Origin: Hordeum vulgare subsp. vulgare
Lineage: Eukaryota > Streptophyta > Magnoliopsida > Poales > Poaceae
Assembly: GCF_904849725.1 (NCBI RefSeq)
Contig: NC_058523.1
Coordinates: 207,479,689-207,543,688, forward strand
Length of the DNA stretch: 64,000 nucleotides
Direction of reading: 5' to 3'
Part shown: positions 35,301 to 46,220 of the stretch, piece after piece
Layout: each line of letters opens with the position of its first letter
How positions within the stretch are numbered: the stretch's first letter is position 1
Notes under the pieces: model-generated
What the model was told of the DNA's origin: nothing
Seen by the model: only the letters and a program-made list of their open reading frames with translations
The model's database searches: none
Made by a program: the position numbers and the translations under genes

Positions 35301-36336
35301 AAGAGCCACATTACCAGTGGCGGGAGTGATGTGTGGTCACTCTCGTGATGGGGTCGTGCCAGGTAGGGCGACTATGCCATTTTTACCTGTTCCAGGCACA
35401 CCGTTGGACCTCGCATGGTTGGTACTGTCCAGAGTCGGTGCTCGTAAGACGTACAACATGTGGGCTGGGTATCAATCGAGTGGACCTCTTTGCCTAGTGT
35501 CGTCAGGGGAAAGGCATTGATCGGGTACTTACCTTGGGTATGTTATATACCATGAGTCGTGGATGACACGAAAGTTTCCCGGATCTCGTGGGTCCAGCGT
35601 ACTACCTCTGCATAGTGTAAAACTATTCGAATAGCTGTTTCCACGGTCAAGGACAGTTGGGTAATCCTGCTTAAACAACGTCTAGTCGTTTCCGCATAAA
35701 CCACGAGTGTGTGGGTGAGTGTGGTGTTAAAATGAAAGAGTTGATATGACCAAGTTTGGTGACTTGGCATATAGGGTGAACCCGGAGTGTTTATCCCTCG
35801 ATAGATATATTGATATCTGTAACCTGTTCTTCATAACAACATCTAGTTATGATGCACCCCCATGATCATGTTTATTTATAGTGTAGTCGTTATCCACCAA
35901 AGATGCATATTATTGTTATCCTTCACTTGCATTGTTCATGTCATGGGCTGTTTGTGAGTACAATCTAAAGTACTCATTGGCTTGCCACTGGTTATATTGT
36001 TGACCAGACATGGAAGGACCGAAGCTTGGAGAAGAGTATGTCTTCCGAGACGCCCGTGCAAACTAGGACGCTTCCCAGTCAGAATGCCTGTCGGTGTAGG
36101 CTGATGGCATGGGCACCCCCTTAGCCCTAGGACTTCTGCTACCAGTTGTATCTGTGTGATTTGTCCTTATAGGCACTACCATGTGAACTTGACCATTCGG
36201 TAATCTGACGTAATAATTCGGTACTTGGATGTAAGACTCTCAATATTCAGTATTTGTGTGTCCGGTGAGCATTGATCTCTGGGATCACTCGGCACGTTCA
36301 TTCGGCGATCTCGACTCGTAAGTCGGGATCCCCACA
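32301..36336 (+). mobile_element. 4.0-kb solo LTR of a long-LTR Gypsy element
   Basis: It begins TGTCACAGCC and ends CCCCACA, splitting the Gypsy-3 protease frame exactly. Flanking 5-mers are GCAGC (32296-32300) and CCAGC (36337-36341), a target duplication with one mismatch. No internal coding domain, second LTR, primer site or polypurine tract is seen over 4,036 bp. A strong TATA box at 33804-33813 and a GC-rich leader-like stretch after it fit the promoter and R region of an LTR. AT-rich runs lie at 32320-33060 and 34430-34740. Confidence 0.82.
33804..33813 (+). promoter_or_regulatory. TATA box in solo LTR
   Basis: CTATAAATAG in a GC-rich setting, followed about 25-30 bp on by a pyrimidine/CA-rich stretch ('aagaacccatcactccacc') typical of plant transcription starts. 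Confidence 0.65.
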
Positions 36337-36728
36337 CCAGCTCATGCCTACAAAGCCCTTCTCAGGGATCCATGATACCCATTGGGCAAGTGTATATGCC
36401 CATCACCTTTGGCGAGCTCCAGAACTACCACACTGAGGTCATCGTCTTCGATGTCGCGCACATCCACCTGCCATACAACGCCTTCCTCGGGTACCCAGCG
36501 CTTGCTATGTTCATGGCATTGGTCCACCATGGATACAATGTCCTCAAGATGTCGGGGAGCAGCATTGTCATCACCATTCCCTGTCACGAGAAGGATGTCG
36601 TCTGCGCACTAGAGCGAGCATATCATGCGGCGGCGGCGAAACACACAGACGATGAAGACGACGAGCTGCCTCGCGAGCAGCCGCGCAAGAATAAGGAGCT
36701 CCTCCCCACGGAGTGCCCCGGGGCTTAG
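36337..36728 (+). pseudogene. Gypsy protease relic, second half (Gypsy-3)
   Basis: After the duplicated site the text continues the protease: 'LMPTKPFSGIHD', then 'GQVYMPITFGELQNYHTEV', 'VAHIHLPYNAFLGYPALAMF' and 'HHGYNVLKM', the expected C-terminal half of this Gypsy protease. It joins logically to 32300. The frame ends at 36728 in a region rich in Glu and Arg codons. Confidence 0.82.
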
Positions 36729-37370
36729 GGCTCCGTGCCCGGGGACGAAGCCCCGCCCCCCATCGCATAGGGATGCGTTCTCGGCGCCCCTATTAGGTCA
36801 GGGGCTCCCACCGGGGAGGCCCCTTGCCTGATCAGTGAGGTGGAGGTGACATCCGAGCACATCCCGAGGGCGCACTCCAGAGCATGTCTGACCAGCTCTC
36901 GCGAGTCCGTCATCAGAGCAATCCATGAACTTCACGAGGCCCAAACAATACGACGCATTGACTGCCCTGCACCACCTATCGCAGTCGCCGTTGTCGGCAC
37001 AGTTGACCGACCCCGCATCTCCATCAACGCGTCCGCAACCAACACAGCCACGGCGCACGGCCCCTTATTGCCTACGCAGACGGGCTACCGGTGGGAGTCC
37101 CGGGCACCCACAACTTCATGCCCTTCGAACTGAGGAACGCAGTTGCCACTTACTAGAGGCTCCAGCAGGCCATTCTCGTACCCTGCCTGCTGGGGCGCCG
37201 CGAGGAGGAGGAGGAGATGCTCGGTTCAAATGAAGGCCCCGAGCCTCAGGAGGTGGTGGACTCATGAGGGTCGCGACCGTGGAGGCAAGAAATCAAGCGA
37301 TAACGGAGCCTCCCGCACTTCAGCGGCTCGGCATGAAGCGGCATGGGGTGGCTCACAATTTTCATGATAG
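36729..37370 (+). other. GC-rich Gypsy-3 downstream remnant
   Basis: GC-rich sequence that should connect protease to reverse transcriptase, but no reverse transcriptase motif appears in any frame. Several overlapping open stretches are products of composition. It ends near 37370, where Athila-type internal sequence begins. Confidence 0.5.
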
Positions 37371-39625
37371 GTATGTTATTCTCAAGATGAGTGTTTATTC
37401 ACTTGTCAATGCACGAGAGTGTGGCAGGTAATAGGGATGCCCAGTCCTAAAATGAAAAAAAATTATATATGTTGTTTAGTAATAAATTCCTTGGTAAGTG
37501 TTGGTATGGAGGGCACAAGTGGGTACAACCAGCCATGGATTGTGTGAGAATGGTGGAAAAGGAAATAAACATTATTTTATGTTTGGGAATCTCCTATGGT
37601 TTATCTAGCATGGAAGATATTTGGAATTCTCAACCGTTTTTGTTGACGGAAAAAGCATGCCTCTCAACATGATTTTATCTCTCAATTTAAGCTATGAGCT
37701 CTGGCACCTCTACAAATCGCCACTTCCCTCTGCGAAGAGCCTATCTTTTTTACTTTTATGACCTTTTTATTTTTATTGAGTCTCCATCTTGTATTATAAA
37801 GTACCACTAGGGAACATTGTTGTCATACTTGTGCATTGGATATAGCTAATATTTGAGTGTGCTTCATGAATGGATCAATCATTAAGCATAATTGGCTAGG
37901 GATAGCTTTCTTTAGCGTTGATATTTCGAAAGACATGGTTGCTTGTTGGTGTGCTTGAGTATTGATGTCTTTATGTCAAATTATAGACAATTGCTTTGAA
38001 TCACTTGGAGTCCAAATGCCCATGATACAAAATAATAGAATATGTGAGGAACATTATAGGTAGCATTCCACATCAAAATTCTCTTTTTATCATTTACCTA
38101 CTTGAGGACAAGCAGGAATTATACTTGGGGATGCTGATACAACTCCAACATATCTATAATTTTTTATTGTTCCATATTGTTATATTATCAATCATAGATA
38201 TTTTATATACATTTACTAGCAACTTTATATCATTTTTTGGGACTAACCTATCAACTTAGTGCCAATTGCCAATTGTTGTTTTTTCCTTGTTTATTACTTT
38301 GCAGAATATCAATACCAAACGAAGTCCAAATGCCACAAAACTTTTTGGAGATTTTTTCTAGCAAGAATATACCCTAGAAGCTTTTGGAGGCCATTAGAGG
38401 AGGCCTGTGGAGCCCACTAGGCACCAGGGCACGTTGGGGGCCGCCAACGCGCCCTGGTGGGTAGTGGAGCCCACAGGAACCTCTTTGGCCTACCTCCAAC
38501 TCTATAATTACTATAAAATCCCAGATACCCTAAAGGAGTCGAAAAAATACTTTTTCTGCACATGCAACTTCTGGAACCATGAGATACGATCTAGAAGCCT
38601 TTTCCTACACTTTGTTGGAGGGTGCAACGATTACAGAGGGGTTCTTGATGATCCTTGCTGCCCCTCCGATGATGCGTGAGTAGTTTACCACAAACCTACG
38701 GGTCGTATTTAGTAGCTAGATGGCTACTTCTCTCCTTTTGATCTTCAATACATTATTCTCCTCGATGTTCTTGGAGATCAATTAGATGTAACTCTTTTTC
38801 CAGTGTGTTTGTTGGGATCCTATGAATTGTGAATTTATCATTTGAGTCTTCTTTGAACTCTTTTATGCATGATTGTTATAGTCTTGTATTTCTTCTCCGG
38901 TTTATTGGTTTCGTTTTGCCCACTAGGTTGATTTATCATGCCAACGGAAGAGGTTTTTGTGATGTGTTCGATCTTGCGGTGCTCATTCTCAGTGATATAA
39001 AGAGACATGACATGCATGTATCGTTTCTATTAAGGGTAACAAGATGGGGCTTCTTCATATGTCAGTTGATCTTGTGTGTACCATGTAATCATTCTTATTG
39101 CATTACCCCGTTTTTCTATGTACTTATTACACTAGACGACTGCTGGATAGCGGTCGATGTGTGGAGTAATAGTAGTAGATGCAGGCAGGAGTGGGTCTAC
39201 TAATCTTGGAAGTGATGCCTATAGACATGATCATTGCCTTGGATATCGTCATGATTATTCCCTTTTCTATCAGTTTCCCAATAGTAATTTGTTTACCAAC
39301 CGTATGCTATTTTCTCGAGAGAATGCTTAGTGAAAACTAAGCGCCATGGATCTATTTTCTATCATATATTAAAACCCAAATACCATGATGCAATTTTATT
39401 TTCTATTTTTGTTAGATCTATTTATCATATCCAATGAATTAATCTATCTCAATACCATTGAGGGATTGACAACCTCTCTACGCGTTGGGTTGCAAGTACT
39501 TGTTGTTTGTGCGTAGGTGTTGTTTACATAGTGTTGCGTGGTTCTCCTACTAGACTGATAACCTTGGTTTCATAACTAAGGATCCCTCCTCTTCGGGGAA
39601 ATCCCAGCGCAGCTCACAAGTAGCA
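37371..39625 (+). mobile_element. Truncated Athila-type Gypsy 3' end (internal region plus LTR)
   Basis: 37371-38134 is a non-coding internal 3' region with a polypurine tract, ACTTGGGGATGC, at about 38123-38134. The LTR at 38135-39625 starts TGATACAACTCC and ends CAAGTAGCA. The 5' half of the element is absent, because it meets Gypsy-3 near 37370. The LTR is a diverged relative of those of Gypsy-1 and Gypsy-2 and is closest to 1-407. The internal region is longer and different from that of Gypsy-1. Confidence 0.82.
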
Positions 39626-40390
39626 CAGAGCGGCCTCGGGGTGTGCTTCCTCGAGGAGGAGCATATCAGCTTCCCACATGCCTTCCTCAGGCTCCTCGTT
39701 GAAGTCCAAGACCTGTGGGGACCCATTCTTGAGCTTGTGGTAGGAACTTTTCCACTCCATAAAAAAGGAAGAAGGGTGTTTTGTTGTTTGGCTTCATTGT
39801 TGTTGTTAGAGCATATTTCTCCATATGTGGTTTTGGTAATTGAGGAAAATCCCCATGGACTAATGGTTGCCTTAAGTTACATTTGTAGGATTTCTCCATA
39901 GGCACTTCTTGAAGTCCATTTGTTGGTGTAAAGGAGTTTATATGATGACCAAGGGGTTATTCAACGTATTATCCAAAGAATGGTTAAAAGACACTAGGTT
40001 GGTCAAAACTAAGTCAAAGAGTGAATCAAGTCGATCAACACACAAAGCATACAAGATGTACCGAGAGGGATCAAGGGATTCCATGGTATGGTAAGCACTG
40101 TCCATTACGCTTTGTGTACTAACCCATGTTCTTCGTAATAATACTATGTGGGGTTAGGTGTGTTCCCATGGGCTAGCGTCAAGAGGAAGATCTCATACAA
40201 CCCATGGAGGATGACATCAGGTGGTGATCGTCATCAAGCTTGCGGTGTGCAAGTTCAAGTGGAGCATCACGAAAATATCATGCTTGAAGCTTGTCGTACA
40301 TTGTGGTGGCAATGGACTTGGGAACATGTGTTGAAGAGTGGCTCACCCATAGTGTGTATGGGGGAGAAATCAACTAGTCTTCATTAAGCC
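39200..40390 (+). repeat. Duplicated chimeric junction, copy 1
   Basis: It spans the last about 430 bp of the Athila-type LTR, the junction at 39625/39626, a short Gypsy gag-like piece ('CFLEEEHISFPHAFLRLL', 39641-39700), and the start of a Maximus-type Copia LTR ('tttggtaattga' at about 39830). It is collinear with 40813-42020. The 410 bp after it (40391-40812) are more Copia LTR sequence that is not found at the same place in copy 2. Confidence 0.82.
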
Positions 40391-40812
40391 AACGCAATCA
40401 ATAAAGGTGCTCCACCTTGTGGAAGTCAAGATCGTCATCATCTAGCTCAAGTGGACTCTGTGCAAGGTATAGGTTTGCCCTTGATAGGTTTTCTATTTTA
40501 GGATAGGTTGTCGTACTATCAATGGGGGCTCTCAAGTGAGTAGCTTGATCTGATTGTTCGTTGAGAGCTCAAACCGTTTGCATGCTTGCATCATATTTCT
40601 TGGTTCTTGTTTGGTGGTTCTCTTTGTAAGTTGTATAGCGTATGCTCATCTTCATGCCAAACTCATGTTCATCGAAAATTGAGTCCATATGCATCTTCTA
40701 AGATGTTTTCAATGATTGGAGTGTTTGCTAGTTCTTCATTCATAGAGGTTTAACATCTCTATATCATTAGCATTTTCATAACTGCATGTTCTTAGGCATG
40801 AGTCGATTTACT
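40391..40812 (+). other. Copia LTR-like spacer between the duplicated segments
   Basis: Non-coding. It contains 'tttgcccttgataggtttt' and 'gggggctctcaagtgagtag', blocks I associate with Maximus/Inga-type Copia LTRs. It ends where the second copy of the Athila-type LTR end begins. Confidence 0.55.
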
Positions 40813-42020
40813 AAACTTGGAACTGATACCTATAGACACGATCATTGCCTTGGATATCGTCATAATTATTCGCTTTTCTATCAGTTTCCCAAAAGTAATT
40901 TGTTTACCAACCGTATGCTATTTTCTCGAGCGAAGCCTCTAGTGAAACCTATGGGCCACAGGTCTATTTTCTATCATATATTAAAACAAAAATACCATGC
41001 TGCAATTTTATTTTATTATTTGTTTTAGTTAGATCTATTTATCATATCTGATGCAATTTAATCTATCTCAATACCTTTGAGGGATTGACAACCCCTCTAC
41101 GCGTTGGGTTGCAAGTATTTGTTGTTTGTGCATAGGTCAAGTTTACATAGTGTTCCTTAGTTCTCCTATTGGACTGATAACCTTGGTTTCATAACTGAGG
41201 AAAACACTTATCACTACTATTCTTCATCATCGCCTCCTCTTCAGGGAAATCCGAACATAGCTCACAAGTAGCACAGAGTGGCCTGGGGGTGTGCTTCCTC
41301 GAGGAGGAGCATATCAGCCTCCCACAAGCCTTCCTGACGCTCTGCCTTGAAGTCCAAAACCTGTGGGGACCTGTGCTTGAGCTTGTGGTAGGACCTTTTC
41401 CACTCCACAAAAAAGGAAGAAGGGTGTTTCGCCATTTGGCTTCATCACTGTTGTTATAGCCTATTTCTCCATATGTACTTTTGGTAATTGATGACAATCC
41501 CTATGGACTAATGGTTGACTTAAGTTATATTTGTAGGATTTGTCCATAGGCACTTCTGAAGTCCATCTATTGGTTTCAAGGAGTTCATATGATGACCAAG
41601 GGGTTTTTTAAGGTATTATCCCAAGAATGGTTATAAAGACACTAGTTCGATCAAGACTAAGTCAAAGATTGGATCACGTCGACCAACATACAAGGAATAC
41701 AAGATGTACTGAGAGGGATCAAGGGATCCCATGCCATGGTAAGCATTGTCCATTATGCTTTCTGTAATAACCCATGTTCTTCGTGAGAAATCTATGCGGG
41801 GTTAGATTTCTTTCCATGGGCTTGCGTTAAGGGGAATATGTCATACAACCTATGGAGGGTCACGTCAAGTGGTGACCGTCATCAAGTTTGCGGTGTGCAT
41901 GTTCAAGATGAGAATCACGGAGATATCATGCTTGAAGCTTGCCGTCCATTGTGGTGGAATCGACTTGTGAACATGTGCTGAAGAGTGGCTTACCCATAGT
42001 GAGTATGGGGGAACAATGAA
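40813..42020 (+). repeat. Duplicated chimeric junction, copy 2
   Basis: The LTR 3' end (40813-41275) finishes CAAGTAGCA as in copy 1 and is followed by the same junction to 'cagagtggcc' and the same gag-like piece ('CFLEEEHISLPQAFLTL'), then Copia LTR sequence. Copy 2 keeps text near 41200-41250 ('gaggaaaacacttatcac') that copy 1 has lost, so copy 1 is not simply the parent. Confidence 0.82.
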
Positions 42021-43580
42021 CTAGTCGCTACTGGATAGCCCTTGTCGTCCTGAATCCAACAAGGTTGAGTTTGCTAAATTTGGAGCTCGTATGCAAAAGT
42101 TATGGAGGTTTTAGTGGCAGGGCAGTTTTTCTCTCTCAAGATAAAGTACCGATGGGATTTGAGTGGTACTACCGCTTGGGCAGAAGTACCGCTGAAGTTG
42201 AGCGGTACTATCGCTTAGGCGGTATTGCCGCTCCCTATTTCCGGCCTCACTTCCGCTTATGTTTCTAGTTTTTTTATTCAGCTGAGCAATTATTTTGGAG
42301 TGGAAGTACCATCCCGAGCAGTACTTCTGCTTTGTTCCTTCCTTGTCAGTGAGTAGCGGTAGTACCGCTTGTTGGAGCGGTAGTACTGCTCCAGCGGAAC
42401 TACCGCTCCCTCTGTCGCTTTTCAGTTGGCTGTCGGCATGTACTTCCATGCAAGCGGAAGTACCGCTCCCCCGAGCGGTATTACCGCTCCTGCATGACTT
42501 ATTGGCAGAAAACGATCATAATATCTACCTCTATATAAAGGGGTCTTCTTCCCCAATGGTTTTCTATCAATTGAGCTTGTATTTTCCCTCCATTATTGAC
42601 CTTCTTTGAGCTTGGCAACTCTCAATCCCTCCAATGATTCTTGCTAGTTCTTGAGGGAAAAGAGAGAGGAGATGTTGATCCACATTTCCACCAATCACTT
42701 CCTTGTTCTTGATTTTGTAGTTCTTTGTGAGCTCCTTGTTCTTCCTCTGATATTCCTCCATAGTTGTTGTTGTTGTGGAGGGCTTTGATTGTGAGGGACT
42801 TGACCACTTTCTGTGTGCTTGACATTGTATTAGTTGAATCATTTTTAGTTCTCCATGGTGATACGTGGAAGTGAAAAGTTTGAGAAGCTTATTACCTTTT
42901 GGTACTTGGTACCCTAGAAATTCCTCTTCGTGGATTCTTTGACATCCTAGAAGCTTGGTGGTGCCTCGGAGCTCAATCATTGTGGTGTAAAGCTCCGGGC
43001 AAGCTTCGGGGTCTCCAATTAGGTCGTGGAGATTGCCCTGAGCATTTGAGGTTACCTCGAAGCCATATTCCAATGTAATGAAGCTTCATGGTGTTGTTGG
43101 GAGCCTCCAATTAAGTTGTGGAGATTACCCGACCTTGTTTGTATGTGTTTGGTGACCGCCATCAAGGGTCCCTTAGTGGAATCAAGGCATCTTAGATTGT
43201 GAGAGGGCGTGAGGAGATTACGGTGGCCTCAGTGGAATCTTGGGGAGCATTGTGCCTCCACACTGCTCCAAACGGGGATTAGCATCCGCAAGGGTGTGAA
43301 CTTCGGGATACATCATCGTCTCCGCGTGCTTCGGCTATATCTTACCTAATGTATTTACTTATGCACTTTACTTTGTGATATCCATATTGTTTCTTGTTAT
43401 ATATCATGCTATCACTTAGTTTTTTATCGTGCTTAGCATAAGTTGTTGCTGGACACAGGTGAGCCTATTGTTTTAGGTTTTGTGCTTGAGAAATTAAACA
43501 TTAGTTTTATTCCGCATTTGTTCAAGCCTTAATTGTAATTATTTTAAAGCGCCTACTCACCTCCCCCCTCTAGGCCACAT
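42021..43580 (+). mobile_element. Copia LTR (Maximus-type), 3' part
   Basis: It continues from copy 2 and ends with 'aagcgcctactcacctccccc' near 43570, the usual end block of Maximus-type LTRs. It contains the GCGGTAGTACCGC dyad cluster and R-region-like text (42540-42800). No internal region or primer binding site follows. The next sequence is an unrelated Gypsy integrase relic. Confidence 0.6.
42160..42495. repeat. Cluster of AGCGGTA/TACCGCT dyads
   Basis: About a dozen direct and inverted copies of 'taccgct' and 'agcggta' occur in 340 bp, for example 'agcggtagtaccgct' near 42356-42370, with others at 42170, 42195, 42230, 42390, 42405, 42460 and 42475. They can form many small hairpins. 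Confidence 0.8.
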
Positions 43581-44380
43581 CCACGTTGTTTCATCTGCCT
43601 TGTGGATAAACCATAGCACAAACTGGAGTTCGTCGAGCCAAGTTTTGCTGCAGGCTGCGAGCTTCTTGCAGAAAATTCTTGTCTTGATTGCCTTAAGGTC
43701 CTCAGCATTGGCGCACCCGGCCTGGCCATTGCTTCGGGGGTGCGCTACAAAAGCATAGCATATCTGCATGCCGAGGCTGGCGCATTAGGCCTTGAAGAGG
43801 CTGCATGTGAAGTGGGTGCTATTGTCGGTGATGATGATGTTAGGAATGCCGAAGTTGCATACCAATCCCTTCATGAATTTGACAATTGAAGCAGCTGACA
43901 TGGTGCAAACAGACTCCACTTCCCTCCAATTCGTGAATTTTTCAATGACATCATCGAGGAAGCGGTAGGCGTGAGCCGCGCATGGGAAAGGACCAAAGAT
44001 ATCCAACCCCCATACCGCGAATGGCCGTGAGAGGGGAATGGTATGGAGTCCTTGCATCGACTAGTGGATTTTCTTGGCGTGGAATTGGCATGCTTCACAT
44101 GACTAACCCAGATCGGTGGCGTTCTGAAGCATGGTGGTCCATTAGAAACTGCTGCGGAAGGCCTTGCCGGGAAGGGTGCGCGATGAAGAGTGATGACCAT
44201 AGTCACCTCCGTGTATGTCCACAAGAAGGTCTTGGCCTTGATAAGTGAAGATGTAGCCCAGCGCCACTCCATTGGGTGGCTTTTGGTGGAGTGCTATCCA
44301 TCATGAAGTAGGATGCAGCTTGGCATGCCATGCGTTCGGCCTTTGTGTCGTCCCCTAGAAGAGCGTCACTCTAGAGGAAA
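43580..44380 (-). pseudogene. Gypsy integrase relic
   Basis: On the minus strand 'SCEACQFHAKKIH' (the zinc-binding tail, 44110-44070) precedes 'WGLDIFGPFP' (first catalytic Asp), 'NIIITDNSTHF' (second Asp), an in-frame stop at about 43785, then 'VAHPRSNGQAGCANAE', where the catalytic Glu position (NGQAE) is Gly. The end, 'KTWLDELQFVLW', is a conserved C-terminal block. No LTR in this orientation is visible on either side, so it is a dead fragment. Only the integrase part of pol is present. Confidence 0.88.
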
Positions 44381-44587
44381 GCATGTATTTTTATGAACCG
44401 GTTACCAGCCTGCGGCTCCAACGCAAGCAGCAGGCAAGCGCCTTAGGAAGGACCGCAATTGGCTGCGGTTGTGGAAGGCAAGGGGGCAGCTCAACCTCAC
44501 GTGTCAAGGCGGTGGCAGTTGGTGGCATGGAAAACAACTTTGGGAGTCATTCCTCGAAAATGTGTGTGCCCCGAGGCTCGCAGCAAG
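44381..44587. other. Short GC-rich segment, unassigned
   Basis: It probably continues the minus-strand Gypsy pol upstream of the integrase zinc region, but no motif is clear. It ends at the LTR start TGATACATC (44588). Confidence 0.4.
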
Positions 44588-46025
44588 TGATACATCTCCA
44601 TCGTATCTACTTTTCCAAACTCTTTTGCCCTTGCTTTGGACTCTAATTTGCATGAATTGAATGGAACTAACCTGGACTGACGCTGTTTTCAGCAGAATTG
44701 CCTTGGTGTTATTTTTGTGCAAAACTCAAAGTTCTCAGAACGTCCTGAAAATTTACGGGGAACATTTTTGGAAAATATGAAAAATACCTACGCAAAGATC
44801 CACCTGAGGGGGTGGGCCAGTGGGCCACAAGCCCTGCCACCGCCACCCCCCTAGTGGCGGTGGGCAAGCCTGTGGGGCCCACACGGCTCTGTCGCCCCCA
44901 ATCTCAGCTCTATAAGTTCACTTTCGTTCCAGAAAAATAAAAAGAGAAGATTTCTTCGCGTTTGCGATACGGAGGCGCCGCCACAACCTGTTCTTCATCT
45001 GGAGGGCAGATCTGGAGTCCGTTTTGGGCTCCGGAGAGGGGAAATCGTCGCCATCGTCATCATAAACCTTCTTCCCTCTCCAATTCCATGAAGCTGTTCG
45101 TCGTTCGTGAGTAATCTATTCGTAGGCTCGCTGGGCGGTGATGAGTAGGATGAGATCTATCATGTAATCGAGTTAGTTTTGATGGGGATTGATCCCTAAT
45201 ATCCACTATGTTCTGAGATTGATGTTGCTACTACTTTGCCATGCTTAATGCTTGTCAATAGGCCCTGAGTGCCATGATTTCAGATCTGAAATTGTTATGT
45301 TGTCACCAATATACGTGTGTTTTAGATCCGATCTTGCAAGTTGTAGTTACCTACTATGTGTTATGATCCGGCAACCCCGGAGTGACAATAACCGGAACCA
45401 CTCCCGGTGATGACCATAATTTGAGGAGTTCATGTGTTCACCAAGTGCTAATGTGTTGGTACGGTTCTTTATTAAACGGAGAACTTAATATCCCATAGTT
45501 TCCTTTTGGACCCCACTGCCATGGGAGGGATGGACAATAGATGTCATGCAAGTTCTTTTCCCTAAGCACGTATCATGACACAAGGAATGCATGCCTACAT
45601 CACATTGACGAACGGGAGCTAGCCACATATCTCTCCGTGTTATAACTGTTGCATGATGAATATCATCCAAACAAATCACCGACCCATTGCCTACGAGTTT
45701 GTCCTACTCCTGCTGTTACTTGTCTTGCTCTGCTGTTGCTACTTGTCTTGCTCTGCTTCTACTGTTGCTACGACTGTCGCTTGCTCTATGGCTACTTGCT
45801 ACTGGTGTCACTACTGCTTTTCCATGCCACTGCCGTTACTCGCTACTTTGATGTTACTACTTTGCTTGCAGATACTAATCCTTCAGGTGTGGTTGAATCT
45901 GACACATTCAGCTGCTAATACTCGAGATTATTCTCTCACCTCCTATTTGGCGATCAACAAATTTGGGTCGAATACTCTACCATCAAAAACTGCTGCGAAC
46001 CCATGTGATGGTGGGACATCAACAA
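44588..46025 (+). repeat. 5' LTR of Gypsy-4
   Basis: About 1.44 kb, starting TGATACATC and ending near 'gacatcaaca'. A possible TATA box, CTCTATAAGTT, is at about 44908. The family differs from that of Gypsy-1/2, sharing only the ends and general layout. Confidence 0.78.
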
Positions 46026-46172
46026 CATTCTTCTAGTTTCGTTGCCGGGGAGTGCTAGCAGCATTCTTCTGGTGCCGTTGCAAGGGAAGGTTTGTTGTCA
46101 CAGAATCAGCATTCGTCTAGCTATTGCCAGAGAATGCCAGTCAACATTCTTCTGGCGTTGTTGCCGGGGTGG
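46024..46172 (+). repeat. Four tandem primer-binding-site-like units
   Basis: Copies of a unit of the form 'acattcttctggygccgttg' followed by 'ccggggagg' occur at 46024-46053, 46061-46090, 46109-46136 and 46144-46172. The first is the one next to the LTR. Copies 2 and 4 are closer to the tRNA-Asp complement (TGGTGCCGTTGC, TGGCGTTGTTGCCGGGG) than copy 1 (TAGTTTCGTTGCCGGGG). Copy 3 is the most decayed. Confidence 0.8.
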
Positions 46173-46220
46173 TATTGCTATATTCTCTGAGTCACTTGGG
46201 ATTTATATCTGCTGATCACT

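Noticed and set aside
42567..43073. 168-codon minus-strand frame
   Set aside because: It is antisense to a Copia LTR R-like region. Sequence is low in complexity and without a domain.
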